A stretch of DNA of 50,746 bases from a bacterium (lineage in GTDB: Bacteria; Actinomycetota; Acidimicrobiia; Spongiisociales; Spongiisociaceae). The position numbers and the translations under genes are program-made. Of this stretch, positions 17,121 through 25,140 are shown in pieces (position 1 is the stretch's first letter; each line of letters opens with the position of its first letter). The DNA lies in the NCBI GenBank assembly GCA_028820935.1, contig JAPPHZ010000035.1, positions 1 to 50,746 of the forward strand, written 5' to 3'. A model generated the notes under the pieces. It saw only the letters and a program-made list of their open reading frames with translations. It searched no databases and was not told where the DNA came from.

Positions 17121-18401
17121 ATGGAGAAGGCGACAATCCGCGTCGATGGCGAGGACGCGATCGACCTACCGATCGCATCGGGAACGGAGGGCGAGCGGGC
17201 GCTCGACATCAGGAGCCTCCGGTCGGCCACCGGGATGGTCACGCTCGATCCCGGATACGTGAACACCGCCGAGACGTCCAGCGAGGTCTCGTTCATCGAC
17301 GGCGAAGCAGGGATTCTCCGGTACCGCGGCTATCCGGTGGACCAGCTGGTCGAGAACTCCACGTTCCTGGAGGTTGCCTACCTGCTGGACAGGGGCGAGC
17401 TGCCCACCTCCGATCAGATGGCGGCGTTCGAGAGCCGCATCGCGGAGTACCGCTCCCTGCCCGAGGAGTTCGAGAAGGTACTGGAGGCTCTCCCGGCCGG
17501 TACCCATCCGATGCAGAAGATCGCCACCGCGATCGCCCTGCTGGGCGCCTACTTCCCGGGAACGGCGGGATCGGGAGAGGTGGAGGCCAACCGCCTGGCC
17601 GCTACCAGGCTGGTGGCGATGATGCCGGCGCTGGTGGCCTGGTCGCATCGCAGCGATCGGGATCGGGTGTACATCGATCCCGACCCCGGCTCGGGTTACG
17701 TGGCCGACTTCCTCAACATGACCTTCAACCCGGGCGACGCCGGCTACGAGGTCAGGCCGGCCCATGTCCAGGCCATGGAGGCGTTGCTGATCCTCCACGC
17801 CGACCACGGCCAGAACCTCTCCACCTCGGCGGTCCGGCTGGTCGGATCGGGGCAGACCGATCTGTTCTCCTCGATATGCGCCGGCGTCCTGGCGCTGTCA
17901 GGCCCCCTTCACGGCGGCGCCAACCAGCGGGTCATCGAGATGCTGGAGGACATCCGGTCCACCGGCGGGGACACCGGGCTGTTCCTGGACAGGGCGAAGG
18001 ACCGGAACGACCCCTTCCGGCTCATGGGCTTCGGCCACCGGGTCTACAAGAACTTCGATCCCCGGGCCCTGATCATCAAGCGGCACGCCCGCGCCCTCCT
18101 CGACAACCAGCCCAATCCCCTGCTGGATCTGGCTCTGAACCTGGAGCAGGAAGCCCTGGCGGACGACTTCTTCATCCGGCGGCGCATCTACCCCAACGTG
18201 GACTACTACTCCGGCATCATCTACCAGGCGATGGGCTTTCCGAGCGAGATTTTCACCGTGCTGTTCGCCCTGGGCCGGTTACCCGGATGGCTGGCGCAGC
18301 TGCGGGAGATGAAGGAGTCGTCGAGCGCCCCTCTCAAGCGGCCCCGCCAGGTCTACACCGGCTACCCGCAGCGGGACTACCTGCCCCGGGCGGAACGTTG
18401 A
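17121..18401 (+). CDS. gltA: Citrate synthase
   Basis: A 426-residue type II-like citrate synthase that condenses oxaloacetate and acetyl-CoA, the first step of the TCA cycle. Catalytic residues are visible in SGPLHGGANQ (His), RLMGFGHRVYKNFDPRA (His), and NVDYYSGIIYQAMG (Asp). The N-terminal SFIDGEAGILRYRGYPVDQL and the C-terminal RPRQVYTGYPQRDY are as in actinobacterial GltA. It follows the EF-G2 gene closely and its stop overlaps the next start (TTGA), so these three plus-strand genes probably form one unit. Confidence 0.96.
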   Translation: MEKATIRVDGEDAIDLPIASGTEGERALDIRSLRSATGMVTLDPGYVNTAETSSEVSFIDGEAGILRYRGYPVDQLVENSTFLEVAYLLDRGELPTSDQMAAFESRIAEYRSLPEEFEKVLEALPAGTHPMQKIATAIALLGAYFPGTAGSGEVEANRLAATRLVAMMPALVAWSHRSDRDRVYIDPDPGSGYVADFLNMTFNPGDAGYEVRPAHVQAMEALLILHADHGQNLSTSAVRLVGSGQTDLFSSICAGVLALSGPLHGGANQRVIEMLEDIRSTGGDTGLFLDRAKDRNDPFRLMGFGHRVYKNFDPRALIIKRHARALLDNQPNPLLDLALNLEQEALADDFFIRRRIYPNVDYYSGIIYQAMGFPSEIFTVLFALGRLPGWLAQLREMKESSSAPLKRPRQVYTGYPQRDYLPRAER

Positions 18402-18880
18402 CCGACGGCATCCGCATCCCTGCCGAGGTGGCCAGGGAAGCGGGCGTCCCGGACGATCTCGATTCCGGGCAGCTGGGTCCGTACCGGTTCCCGTCCCCGG
18501 CCCGTCGCCGGATCGGCGGCCGCATCTACCTGACCGCCGGGTTGCTGGCGGTGTTCGGTGCGCTGGCCAACCTCGGCGCCGGCCTGTGGGTGGTCGCGAT
18601 CGGGCTGCTGGGCCTCGCCTACGTTCACTACCGCACGGCCTGGTCGCCGGCGATAGGCCAGGAGCGGGCGCTGGACATGGCTGCAGCCCTGGCCCCGTTC
18701 CCGGTGGGTCATGCCTCGGCCGCCCTGGGGTTCGTGGGAGGGCGGTCACGCCCGGTCTGGAACCTCATCCTGTACTCGGCGGAGGACCCGCCCCTGATGC
18801 GGGCGCTGGTCCGGATCGATGCGGTCAGCGGGCGCAGGATCGACGAGGTGTACACGGAGCAGTTGGAGCAACCCGCCTGA
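18398..18880 (+). CDS. Hypothetical membrane protein downstream of gltA
   Basis: A 160-residue protein that I do not recognise. The TTG start is placed at the TTGA overlap with the gltA stop. Residues 45-85 are strongly hydrophobic (IYLTAGLLAVFGALANLG then GAGLWVVAIGLLGLAYVHY), giving two membrane segments close together. A soluble part follows with AALAPFPVGHASAALGFVGG and RPVWNLILYSAEDPP, and it ends with an acidic tail. The second half looks like a small alpha/beta domain. Co-transcription with gltA is likely, but this says little about function. Confidence 0.7.
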   Translation: MTDGIRIPAEVAREAGVPDDLDSGQLGPYRFPSPARRRIGGRIYLTAGLLAVFGALANLGAGLWVVAIGLLGLAYVHYRTAWSPAIGQERALDMAAALAPFPVGHASAALGFVGGRSRPVWNLILYSAEDPPLMRALVRIDAVSGRRIDEVYTEQLEQPA

Positions 18881-18906
18881 GCCCGCCGGGGGCTGGAAGG
18901 GTACGT

Positions 18907-20841
18907 TCAGCGGGGAGGCCGGGCCGCATCGACCAGCTCGGCCACTGCCCCATCCATCGGAACGCCCCGCCTCTCTCTTTTCTCCGACCGGAGGCGAATA
19001 CCGACCGTACCGTTGGCGGCGTCCTGGTCGCCCACCACCAGGATGGCCGGGACTTTCCGGGTGATAGCCCGGCGGATCTTCTCCCCCAGCTTGCCCGGTC
19101 CCGAGGCGGACTCGACCCTTAGGCCCCCGGCCCGGAGCTTGCCCGCAACCCGGCCCGCGTAGCCGTCGTGACGGTCGGCGACCGGTACGACCACGGCTTG
19201 GACGGGCGCCAGCCACATCGGCATGGCGCCGGCGTAATGCTCGACCAGCACCCCCAGGAAGCGCTCCACCGAGCCGAACTTGGCGGCGTGGATCATGACG
19301 GGGCGTTCCCTCGTGTCGGCAGGCGTGACGTATTCGAGGCCGAACCGCTCCGGCAGGGAGAAGTCGACCTGGATGGTGGACATCTGCCAGCGGCGACCGA
19401 TGGCATCGTCAAGATGCACGTCGATCTTGGGACCGTAGAAGGCGCCCTCGCCCGCCGCCACGCGATGAGGAATGCCGGCCGTCGCGAGGGCCTCGGCCAG
19501 GGACTCTTCGGCCAGCTCCCACAACTCCGGCTCCCCGACCCACTTCTCCTCCGGACGGGTCGACAGTTCGGCCCAGAAGTTGTCGAAGCCGAAGTCTCGA
19601 AGGAGCCGGATCACGAAGTCGAGGTGGAGCTGCAGCTCGGACGAAACCTGGTCACGGGTGCAGAACGTGTGGGAGTCGTCCTGGGTGAACCCCCGCGCCC
19701 GGAGCAGGCCGTGTACCACGCCCGACTTCTCGTAGCGGTACACGGCGCCCAGCTCGGAGAGGCGCATGGGCAGGTCCCGGTACGAACGGGCGTCCGAGCG
19801 GTAGATCATCACGTGGAACGGGCAGTTCATGGGCTTCACGCGGTACTCGTCGCCCTGATCCATCTCCAGGCCGGGGTACATGTTCTCCGAGTAGAAGTCC
19901 AGGTGGCCGGAGGTCTTCCAGAGGTCCGCCTTGGCCAGATGGGGCGAGAACACGAAGTCGAAGCCGGAGGCCTCGTGGACGCGCCGGCTGTAGTCCTCGA
20001 CGAGGCGCCTCAGCATCCCGCCCTTCGGGTGCCATACCGCCAGGCCCGGGCCGAGGCCTTCGGGGAACGAGAACAGGTCGAGCTCACGGCCCAGCTTGCG
20101 GTGGTCGCGGCGAGCCGCTTCCTCGATCCGGTGGAGATGGGTCCGGAGAGCCTTGCGCGATTCCCAGGCGGTCCCGTAGATGCGCTGGAGTTGGGGACGC
20201 TTCTCGTCCCCCCGCCAGTAGGCGCCTGCCGTCCGCATCAGCTTGAAGGCCTTCAACCTTCCGGTTGAGGGTAAGTGTGGGCCGCGGCACAGGTCCACGA
20301 ACCCATCGTTGCGGTAAACGGACACCACGTCGCCGGATTCGACCTCCGACTCGTCCACCGAGCGGATGATCTCGAGCTTGTAGGGATGTTCCCGGAAAAG
20401 CTTGAGCCCCGCGGCCCGCGACATCTCCTCCCGGACGAAGGGCTGATCGGCCGCGACTATACGGTCCATCTCCGCCTGGATAGCGTCCAGGTCGTCAGGC
20501 GTGAACGGCCGTCCGATGTCGAAGTCGTAGTAGAAGCCATCGGTGATGGCGGGGCCGATGGCGAAGGTGGCGCCCTCGAAGAGGCCGAGGACCGCCTGGG
20601 CCATTATGTGGGCGGCCGAGTGGCGGAGCACGTGGCGACCCTCCTCCGACTCCGGGGTGACCACCGCGAACCGCCCCCCGGCATGGATCGGCTGCTCCAG
20701 GTCCATCAGGACGCCGTCGACCGACACTGCCACGGCCGCGCCGGCCAGGCGCGGGCCGATCGATCCGGCCACCCTGAGTCCGGTCACTCCGGCCTCGCGG
20801 CGGATGACGGTTTGGTCGGGAAGGATCAGTTCTATGGTCAT
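18907..20841 (-). CDS. thrS: Threonyl-tRNA synthetase
   Basis: A 644-residue class II synthetase. The TGS domain is at residues 1-60. The N2 editing domain has HSAAHIMAQAVL (HxxxH) and CRGPHLPSTG. The catalytic core has MNCPFHVMIY with the zinc cysteine, RARGFTQDDSHTFC with a zinc histidine, and PVMIHAAKFGSVERFLG with the third histidine and motif 3 arginine. The anticodon-binding domain starts at WLAPVQ. The ATG at 20841 (MTIELILPDQ) fits family length; 44 further in-frame codons upstream are not used. The leader holds a palindrome and a dispersed repeat. It converges with the gltA operon, 26 bases apart. Confidence 0.97.
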   Translation of the reverse strand: MTIELILPDQTVIRREAGVTGLRVAGSIGPRLAGAAVAVSVDGVLMDLEQPIHAGGRFAVVTPESEEGRHVLRHSAAHIMAQAVLGLFEGATFAIGPAITDGFYYDFDIGRPFTPDDLDAIQAEMDRIVAADQPFVREEMSRAAGLKLFREHPYKLEIIRSVDESEVESGDVVSVYRNDGFVDLCRGPHLPSTGRLKAFKLMRTAGAYWRGDEKRPQLQRIYGTAWESRKALRTHLHRIEEAARRDHRKLGRELDLFSFPEGLGPGLAVWHPKGGMLRRLVEDYSRRVHEASGFDFVFSPHLAKADLWKTSGHLDFYSENMYPGLEMDQGDEYRVKPMNCPFHVMIYRSDARSYRDLPMRLSELGAVYRYEKSGVVHGLLRARGFTQDDSHTFCTRDQVSSELQLHLDFVIRLLRDFGFDNFWAELSTRPEEKWVGEPELWELAEESLAEALATAGIPHRVAAGEGAFYGPKIDVHLDDAIGRRWQMSTIQVDFSLPERFGLEYVTPADTRERPVMIHAAKFGSVERFLGVLVEHYAGAMPMWLAPVQAVVVPVADRHDGYAGRVAGKLRAGGLRVESASGPGKLGEKIRRAITRKVPAILVVGDQDAANGTVGIRLRSEKRERRGVPMDGAVAELVDAARPPR

Positions 20842-20944
20842 GGCCGGGTCCGGGAAGATGGCTGCGCCATCGTAATCAACGCACCACCACCTCCGGGTAT
20901 TCGTCCCGGCACCGGCCACGAGATGGTTAGTTCCTAAGGGTCTT

Positions 20945-20957
20945 TGACCGGCGGTCA
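20945..20957. promoter_or_regulatory. 13-base palindrome upstream of thrS
   Basis: TGACCGGCGGTCA is a perfect 6+1+6 inverted repeat about 105 bases before the thrS ATG, between the dispersed repeat and the gene. It could be an operator or the stem of a small hairpin in the thrS leader. No T-box specifier or T-box sequence was recognised nearby. Confidence 0.4.
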
Positions 20958-20966
20958 GTGGCCCTA

Positions 20967-21035
20967 CGGACACTGGAATAATCTAAGCTGATACAACCTA
21001 TCACATATAACTAGCAACTAGCAACTAGCAACTCG
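20967..21035 (-). repeat. 69-bp dispersed repeat, copy A (between mshD and thrS)
   Basis: Read on the minus strand, the unit starts with tandem CTAGTTG heptads, continues through GATAGGTTGT and a TTAGATTA core, and ends in CCAGTGTCCG. An ungapped comparison by eye with 39620-39688 gives about 57 of 69 identical bases. It overlaps the last codons of mshD, including its stop. On this strand it points toward thrS, ending 126 bases before the start codon. Confidence 0.8.
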
Positions 21036-21924
21036 TCCAGCGGTAGGCGCGGTCGGTGTGCTCGGTTGCGAAGCCGAGACGCCGGTAGAGGTTCACCGCG
21101 GCCACGTTGGCCGAGTCCACGTAGAGGATCGCCCTGGTGGCTTTCCTGTGGCGAAAGAGGTAATCAAGCCCTTCAAGGGCGATGGCGCGGCCCAGTCCGC
21201 GGCCGAGGAAGGCGGGATCGACCGCCAGCACGTAGATCTCGCCCAGCGCGCCCCCGTCGGGCGCCGGCGTGTCGTGGACCTTGGTCCAGTGGAATGCGAC
21301 CAGGCGGTGGTCGATCCAGCCGGTACGTACTCCGCGGGGATCGAACCACGGCATCGACGTCCGCCGCGCCAGGTCCTTTGTTGACCAGCCGCCCTGTTCG
21401 GGATGACCCTCGAAGGCCCGGTTGTTGACCTCGATCAGGGCTTGCGCATCCCGATCGGCGTCGAAACCGGCGAATCGGACGCCCTCCGGTGGCGGGCGGG
21501 TACCGGGGACGGGGAGTGTGGCCGCCATGCGGTACAGGTCCCGTTCGTGGGTGAAGAGCGCCGGTGGCGGCTCGACGGCCGGGGTGTGGAGCCAGAGCAC
21601 CGTTTCCTCGATCCCGGCGGCGTCCAGGCCCCGGACGACGTCGGTGAGAAACCTCTCCTGCCGGCCGGAGTTGTCGGCCACTTCCAGCGTCCAGACCCGC
21701 CTGTCGGGGTTGGGGGCGGCGAAGGCATAGGAGACCAGGCTCCCTCCTGCCCACGCGGCGTAGCCCAGTCCCCCACCGTCAGGGTCGTTCATGGCTGCTC
21801 GCAGGACCTCCCCGAAGGGCGGGGCGCCCTGCTTCTCGGCGACTATGGCGATGAGATCCACCAGCTGTTCCCCAAGCGCGCCCGGCGAAGCGTGACATAC
21901 CTCCATTGCCGCCGGAGGGTACAA
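21025..21924 (-). CDS. mshD: Mycothiol synthase MshD
   Basis: A 299-residue protein with two GNAT folds. The C-terminal half has NNRAFEGHPEQGGWSTKDLA and PWFDPRGVRTGW, the marker of mycothiol synthase, then GEIYVLAVDPAFLGRGLGRA (acetyl-CoA loop) and YVDSANVAAVNLYRRLGF. MshD acetylates Cys-GlcN-Ins in the cytoplasm as the last step of mycothiol synthesis. Start choice is open: TTG at 21924 has GGAGG four bases upstream, while ATG at 21906 has no close site. The last codons and the stop lie inside the dispersed repeat, so the C-terminus may have been remodelled. Confidence 0.9.
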   Translation of the reverse strand: MYPPAAMEVCHASPGALGEQLVDLIAIVAEKQGAPPFGEVLRAAMNDPDGGGLGYAAWAGGSLVSYAFAAPNPDRRVWTLEVADNSGRQERFLTDVVRGLDAAGIEETVLWLHTPAVEPPPALFTHERDLYRMAATLPVPGTRPPPEGVRFAGFDADRDAQALIEVNNRAFEGHPEQGGWSTKDLARRTSMPWFDPRGVRTGWIDHRLVAFHWTKVHDTPAPDGGALGEIYVLAVDPAFLGRGLGRAIALEGLDYLFRHRKATRAILYVDSANVAAVNLYRRLGFATEHTDRAYRWTSC

Positions 21925-21963
21925 CTATCCTCCGGTTGGAATAGGCGTCGGAGGGTGAGTGCC

Positions 21964-22827
21964 GTGACCTCGTCGGACGATCGAACGCCGCCGGAGGGTA
22001 CCCGCCGTCCGGGGGATTCCCGCTGGTCGGAAGTCCGCCCGGCCGAGCAGGTGCCGGTGACCGATGCGATGGTCACGCCCAGATCGGAGTCCGGCGAAGC
22101 GCGGGCCGCGGCGGGCGCCCGGGAGGGTGAGCCGCGCTTCTGCCCCCAGTGCGGTCAGCAGTGGACACCCGAGACCTTCATCTGCCGGTGGTGCCGTCAT
22201 CGGATAGGACGGCCCGAATCCCGCGCCCGGACGGCACGGTTCGCCTCCGGCCCGGGCTCCATGCGGCGGATTGCTCTGATCCTGGCGGTGGTGGCCGGCC
22301 TGGTACTCGGGCTGCGAACCCTTACCAGCCGTGATTCCTCCACGGAGGCCGTGGAGCCCGCCGTCGAGACCACATCGCTGCAGAGCGATGCGGCGGCCCT
22401 GGAGTTCTACGCAGATGAGATCTCGCTGCTGGCCCTGGACGTGGCGGATGCGATGGACACCGGGCGGCAGATAAACGACGGCTGGGACAGCGGCAGCCTC
22501 GAGTACGACGCAGCTGTCGAGCAGATGGGCGCCCTGGTGTCCCGGGTGACCGTCCTTTCCGCCCGGCTGGCCCGGGTGGAGGCCCCGCAGGGGATCAGTA
22601 CCCGGCTGCAACAGGGTCTGGCCGGCTCTCTCGCCAGCTTCATCGCGGCGGCGGAGACCATGCAGGAGGGCCTGGAGTCGACCGATACCGGGGAGACCCG
22701 CCGCGCCGGCTTGCTGGCCTTCGAGACGGCTGCTTTCGAGTTCGGCCTCCTTGCCGGCCAGGTGGCTACTGCGGTCGAGGAGGCGCAACCGGCTCCGGAC
22801 GGCGTCGAGGGCGGCGAGGATGGGTAG
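21964..22827 (+). CDS. Hypothetical zinc-ribbon, single-span membrane protein
   Basis: A 287-residue protein without a recognised family. Residues 1-58 are polar and low-complexity. A zinc ribbon follows (FCPQCGQQW and CRWCRHRIG, about residues 59-80), then a membrane span at about 103-118 (IALILAVVAGLVLGL). An outside helical domain ends the protein (SLQSDAAALEFYADEISLL to GLLAGQVATAVEEA). The GTG at 21964 follows GGAGGG at good spacing. The layout, inside zinc ribbon, one span, outside helical bundle, suggests an envelope sensor or assembly protein. It is divergent from mshD, and its 3' end overlaps the DMT exporter gene by 62 bases tail to tail. Confidence 0.65.
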   Translation: MTSSDDRTPPEGTRRPGDSRWSEVRPAEQVPVTDAMVTPRSESGEARAAAGAREGEPRFCPQCGQQWTPETFICRWCRHRIGRPESRARTARFASGPGSMRRIALILAVVAGLVLGLRTLTSRDSSTEAVEPAVETTSLQSDAAALEFYADEISLLALDVADAMDTGRQINDGWDSGSLEYDAAVEQMGALVSRVTVLSARLARVEAPQGISTRLQQGLAGSLASFIAAAETMQEGLESTDTGETRRAGLLAFETAAFEFGLLAGQVATAVEEAQPAPDGVEGGEDG

Positions 22828-23746
22828 GCCGCGGGGGGTCTGACGGGGGTTCCCGTTGCCCCCGCCGCCGTGACTTCGAGTCGCGGCCGAGCGCCTGGAT
22901 CAGCACGCCGGCGAGCACGATGGCACCGCCCGCCAGGATGGCGACGCCGGCCGTCTCGTCGAAGAGCCACCACACCCAGAGCGGCGCCAGCACGATCTCG
23001 ATCATCGAGATGAGCACCGACTCGGCCGGCCTCACGTGTCGCGCTCCGACCGTGTACAGCGCCAACCCACCGGCCAGCGAGATGCCTCCCAGCCAGAAAG
23101 CGACCGCCAGGTCGCGGGAGCTCGGCGCGGTGCCGCCGATGAGCCATACCGTGGCCGCCGCCGTGATCAGGCCCGACACGGCGATGGCCGGCAACATGTC
23201 GACATGCCTGCGGCGGCGTTGCAGCACCGTGAACAAAGCGAATCCGAGTGCGGACAGGAGGGCCAGGAAGGTCCCCATCGAGACCCCAGCCGACCCGGCC
23301 GGGCCGTTCATGACGGCAATCCCGGCCAGCACCAACACCATTGCCAGCCAGGTGATCCGGGTGATGGGTTCTCGCAACACCACCCATCCCAGCAGCCCCG
23401 CCAGGACCGGCGCCATGCTGAAGAGGAACACCGCCTCTGCCACCGTGGTGAGGCTGAGGGCGTACACGAACGCGATGGAGGCCATGGAGATGGAGGCGCC
23501 GGCGATGACCCCGTCGGCGCCGATGTCTGCGAACGAGCGGGCGAACCCCCGTCCCCGGCGCATGGCCACCCAGGCGCCGATCACCACAACCTGGGCGATG
23601 GCCCGGTAGAACAGTATCTGCCAGGTGGTGGCGGTGTCCATGATCCTCACCCCGAGGCCGAGCGTGCTCCAGAGGGTCCCGGCGGCGGCCAGCAGCAGGA
23701 TTCCCCTGGCGCGGGCAGGTAGGAGGGTCGCGGTCCGGATCGTCAT
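22766..23746 (-). CDS. EamA/DMT-family transporter
   Basis: A 326-residue transporter with ten predicted membrane segments in two EamA repeats. The first repeat runs from ARGILLLAAAGTLWSTLGLG to LREPITRITWLAMVLVLAG and the second from GTFLALLSALGFALFTVLQ to FDETAGVAILAGGAIVLAGV. Such proteins export amino acids or other metabolites; no substrate can be read. The C-terminal 35 residues are proline/arginine-rich and lie in the overlap with the opposing gene. It starts 12 bases after the hydrolase stop on the same strand, so the two are probably co-transcribed. Confidence 0.88.
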   Translation of the reverse strand: MTIRTATLLPARARGILLLAAAGTLWSTLGLGVRIMDTATTWQILFYRAIAQVVVIGAWVAMRRGRGFARSFADIGADGVIAGASISMASIAFVYALSLTTVAEAVFLFSMAPVLAGLLGWVVLREPITRITWLAMVLVLAGIAVMNGPAGSAGVSMGTFLALLSALGFALFTVLQRRRRHVDMLPAIAVSGLITAAATVWLIGGTAPSSRDLAVAFWLGGISLAGGLALYTVGARHVRPAESVLISMIEIVLAPLWVWWLFDETAGVAILAGGAIVLAGVLIQALGRDSKSRRRGQREPPSDPPRPTHPRRPRRRPEPVAPPRPQ

Positions 23747-23758
23747 GCTGATCGGGAT

Positions 23759-24586
23759 TCAGTGGTCGGTCATGGTCCGGATCCATGCCACGATGTCATC
23801 GATGATCGTCGTGCCCACCGGCTCCTGCAAGGAGGCGTGCCGGACGCCCGGATACAGTCGTCGCTCGACGTTGGGGAGCCGGGCCAGCGCGTCGCTCGTC
23901 GCCGGTGGTACGAGGGTGTCGTCCTCGCCGTGCGTCAACAGGCACGGGGCTGTGAAGCGGTCGAGCGATGCGGCGACCCGGTCCATCGTGCCGAGCAGGT
24001 GGGCGCCCAGCCGGACCGTGGTACGCGGTTCCAGTAGCGGATCGGCGAGATAGCCGGCAACGGTCGCCGGGTCGTTGAATATCTCGTCGGGGTTGATCGG
24101 GTTGGCGAGGGTCAGGGTGGGAACTAGCCCGGCCAGGACAGGGGAGGCCTTCCGTTTCCAGGCCGGCACGACAGCGTCCACGGCCGGCGCATTGAGCACC
24201 ACCAGGTCGGGTTGGCGATGGCGCGACATGGCGTAGTCGATGGTGAGCAGGCCCCCGGCGGAGTGGCCCAGCACGACTCCAGGGAGGCCGCGGTCCAGCA
24301 ACCGGGCCAGGTTGTCCGACAACTGGAACAGGTAGGAGTGCCAGTCCGTTATGTCGGCCCGGGTTCCCCCGGACGCTCCGAAGCCCATCAGGTCGAAGGC
24401 GTGGGTGTCGATACCGGCGGCCGCCAACCGGGCGCCGACGTCCCGGTAGCGCCCCGAGTGTTCCGCCAGGCCGTGGACGATCAGGAGGGAGGCCCATGGA
24501 TCTTCGGCTTCCCATCGGCGCCGCAATTCGGTGACGCCGCCGCGGGTGGTGACGATCTCCATGCTGGTGGTGGGCGGGGCGGTCAT
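23759..24586 (-). CDS. Alpha/beta hydrolase, monoacylglycerol lipase-like
   Basis: A 275-residue serine hydrolase. LLIVHGLAEHSGRY (oxyanion region), VVLGHSAGGLLT (nucleophile serine), LTHGEDDTLVP (acid) and GVRHASLQEP (histidine) give the complete triad in the monoglyceride lipase/lysophospholipase arrangement. FDLMGFGASGGTRADITDWHSY is also typical of that group. The ATG at 24586 is chosen (AAGG 9 bases upstream); a GTG at 24628 would add 14 residues. It has no signal peptide, so it is probably cytoplasmic or peripheral. Natural substrate inferred only from the family. Confidence 0.87.
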   Translation of the reverse strand: MTAPPTTSMEIVTTRGGVTELRRRWEAEDPWASLLIVHGLAEHSGRYRDVGARLAAAGIDTHAFDLMGFGASGGTRADITDWHSYLFQLSDNLARLLDRGLPGVVLGHSAGGLLTIDYAMSRHRQPDLVVLNAPAVDAVVPAWKRKASPVLAGLVPTLTLANPINPDEIFNDPATVAGYLADPLLEPRTTVRLGAHLLGTMDRVAASLDRFTAPCLLTHGEDDTLVPPATSDALARLPNVERRLYPGVRHASLQEPVGTTIIDDIVAWIRTMTDH

Positions 24587-24687
24587 TCGATGGAACCTTG
24601 CCTGGGAGCCGGGGTGGTCCATGGCCACGAAGTAGCCGGCATTCTAGGGGCAGACCCCTGGGTCCCCTCGGGGGTCCCTGAACGTCA

Positions 24688-25140
24688 CTAGCCGGACGTG
24701 CTCCGGTTGCGGTCGGTCAGCCGGGTCACGAGCGGCGGCCCGGTGTGACGGGTCGGGACCAGCTCGGATCCGGATGGTGGCGCCGAGTCCAGGCCGTACT
24801 TGAAAACCAGATGCAGGTAGTCACGCCGGTACAGCAGCCTGATATCCACGTCGGGATACCGGGCCCGGAACAGGCGCACCTTGCGCTTCTTCTTGGTGAC
24901 CAGGCTCTGCTTCATGGTGGTCAGTTCCACGAAGACGTCCTCGTCCGGCAGGTAGAAATCGGGGGTGAAGCTCTTGGTGGGCCGACCCTCGTCGTCCCAT
25001 TGGATGGGAAACGATCGGGGCTCGTACTCCCAGCGAACGTGGTAGAAGTCGAGCAGCAGGGCGAACTGGACCTCGCTGTGGTGGGCGAAGGCGACGCCGC
25101 TAGGGGAAGATGTGACCGGACTCGGGCCGGAGGAGGTCAG
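24688..25140 (-). CDS. PD-(D/E)XK nuclease-like conserved protein with an apparent CTG start
   Basis: Codons 1-150 read without a stop. The conserved body runs from SGVAFAHHSEVQFALLLDFY through WEYEPRSFPI and SFTPDFYLPDEDVFVELTTM to LLYRRDYLHLVFKYG. Glu23, Asp61 and Glu72 are arranged like a PD-(D/E)XK active site, with Thr74 in place of the usual lysine. Related actinobacterial proteins of unknown role are familiar to me. There is no ATG, GTG or TTG before residue 71, which already lies inside the fold. The only sensible start is CTG at 25140, overlapping the MerR stop as CTGA and therefore probably translationally coupled. The last 30 residues look variable. Confidence 0.65.
   Translation of the reverse strand: MTSSGPSPVTSSPSGVAFAHHSEVQFALLLDFYHVRWEYEPRSFPIQWDDEGRPTKSFTPDFYLPDEDVFVELTTMKQSLVTKKKRKVRLFRARYPDVDIRLLYRRDYLHLVFKYGLDSAPPSGSELVPTRHTGPPLVTRLTDRNRSTSG

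Noticed and set aside
20842-20966. T-box or other riboswitch in the thrS leader
   Set aside because: A palindrome is present but no T-box sequence or specifier loop could be recognised.
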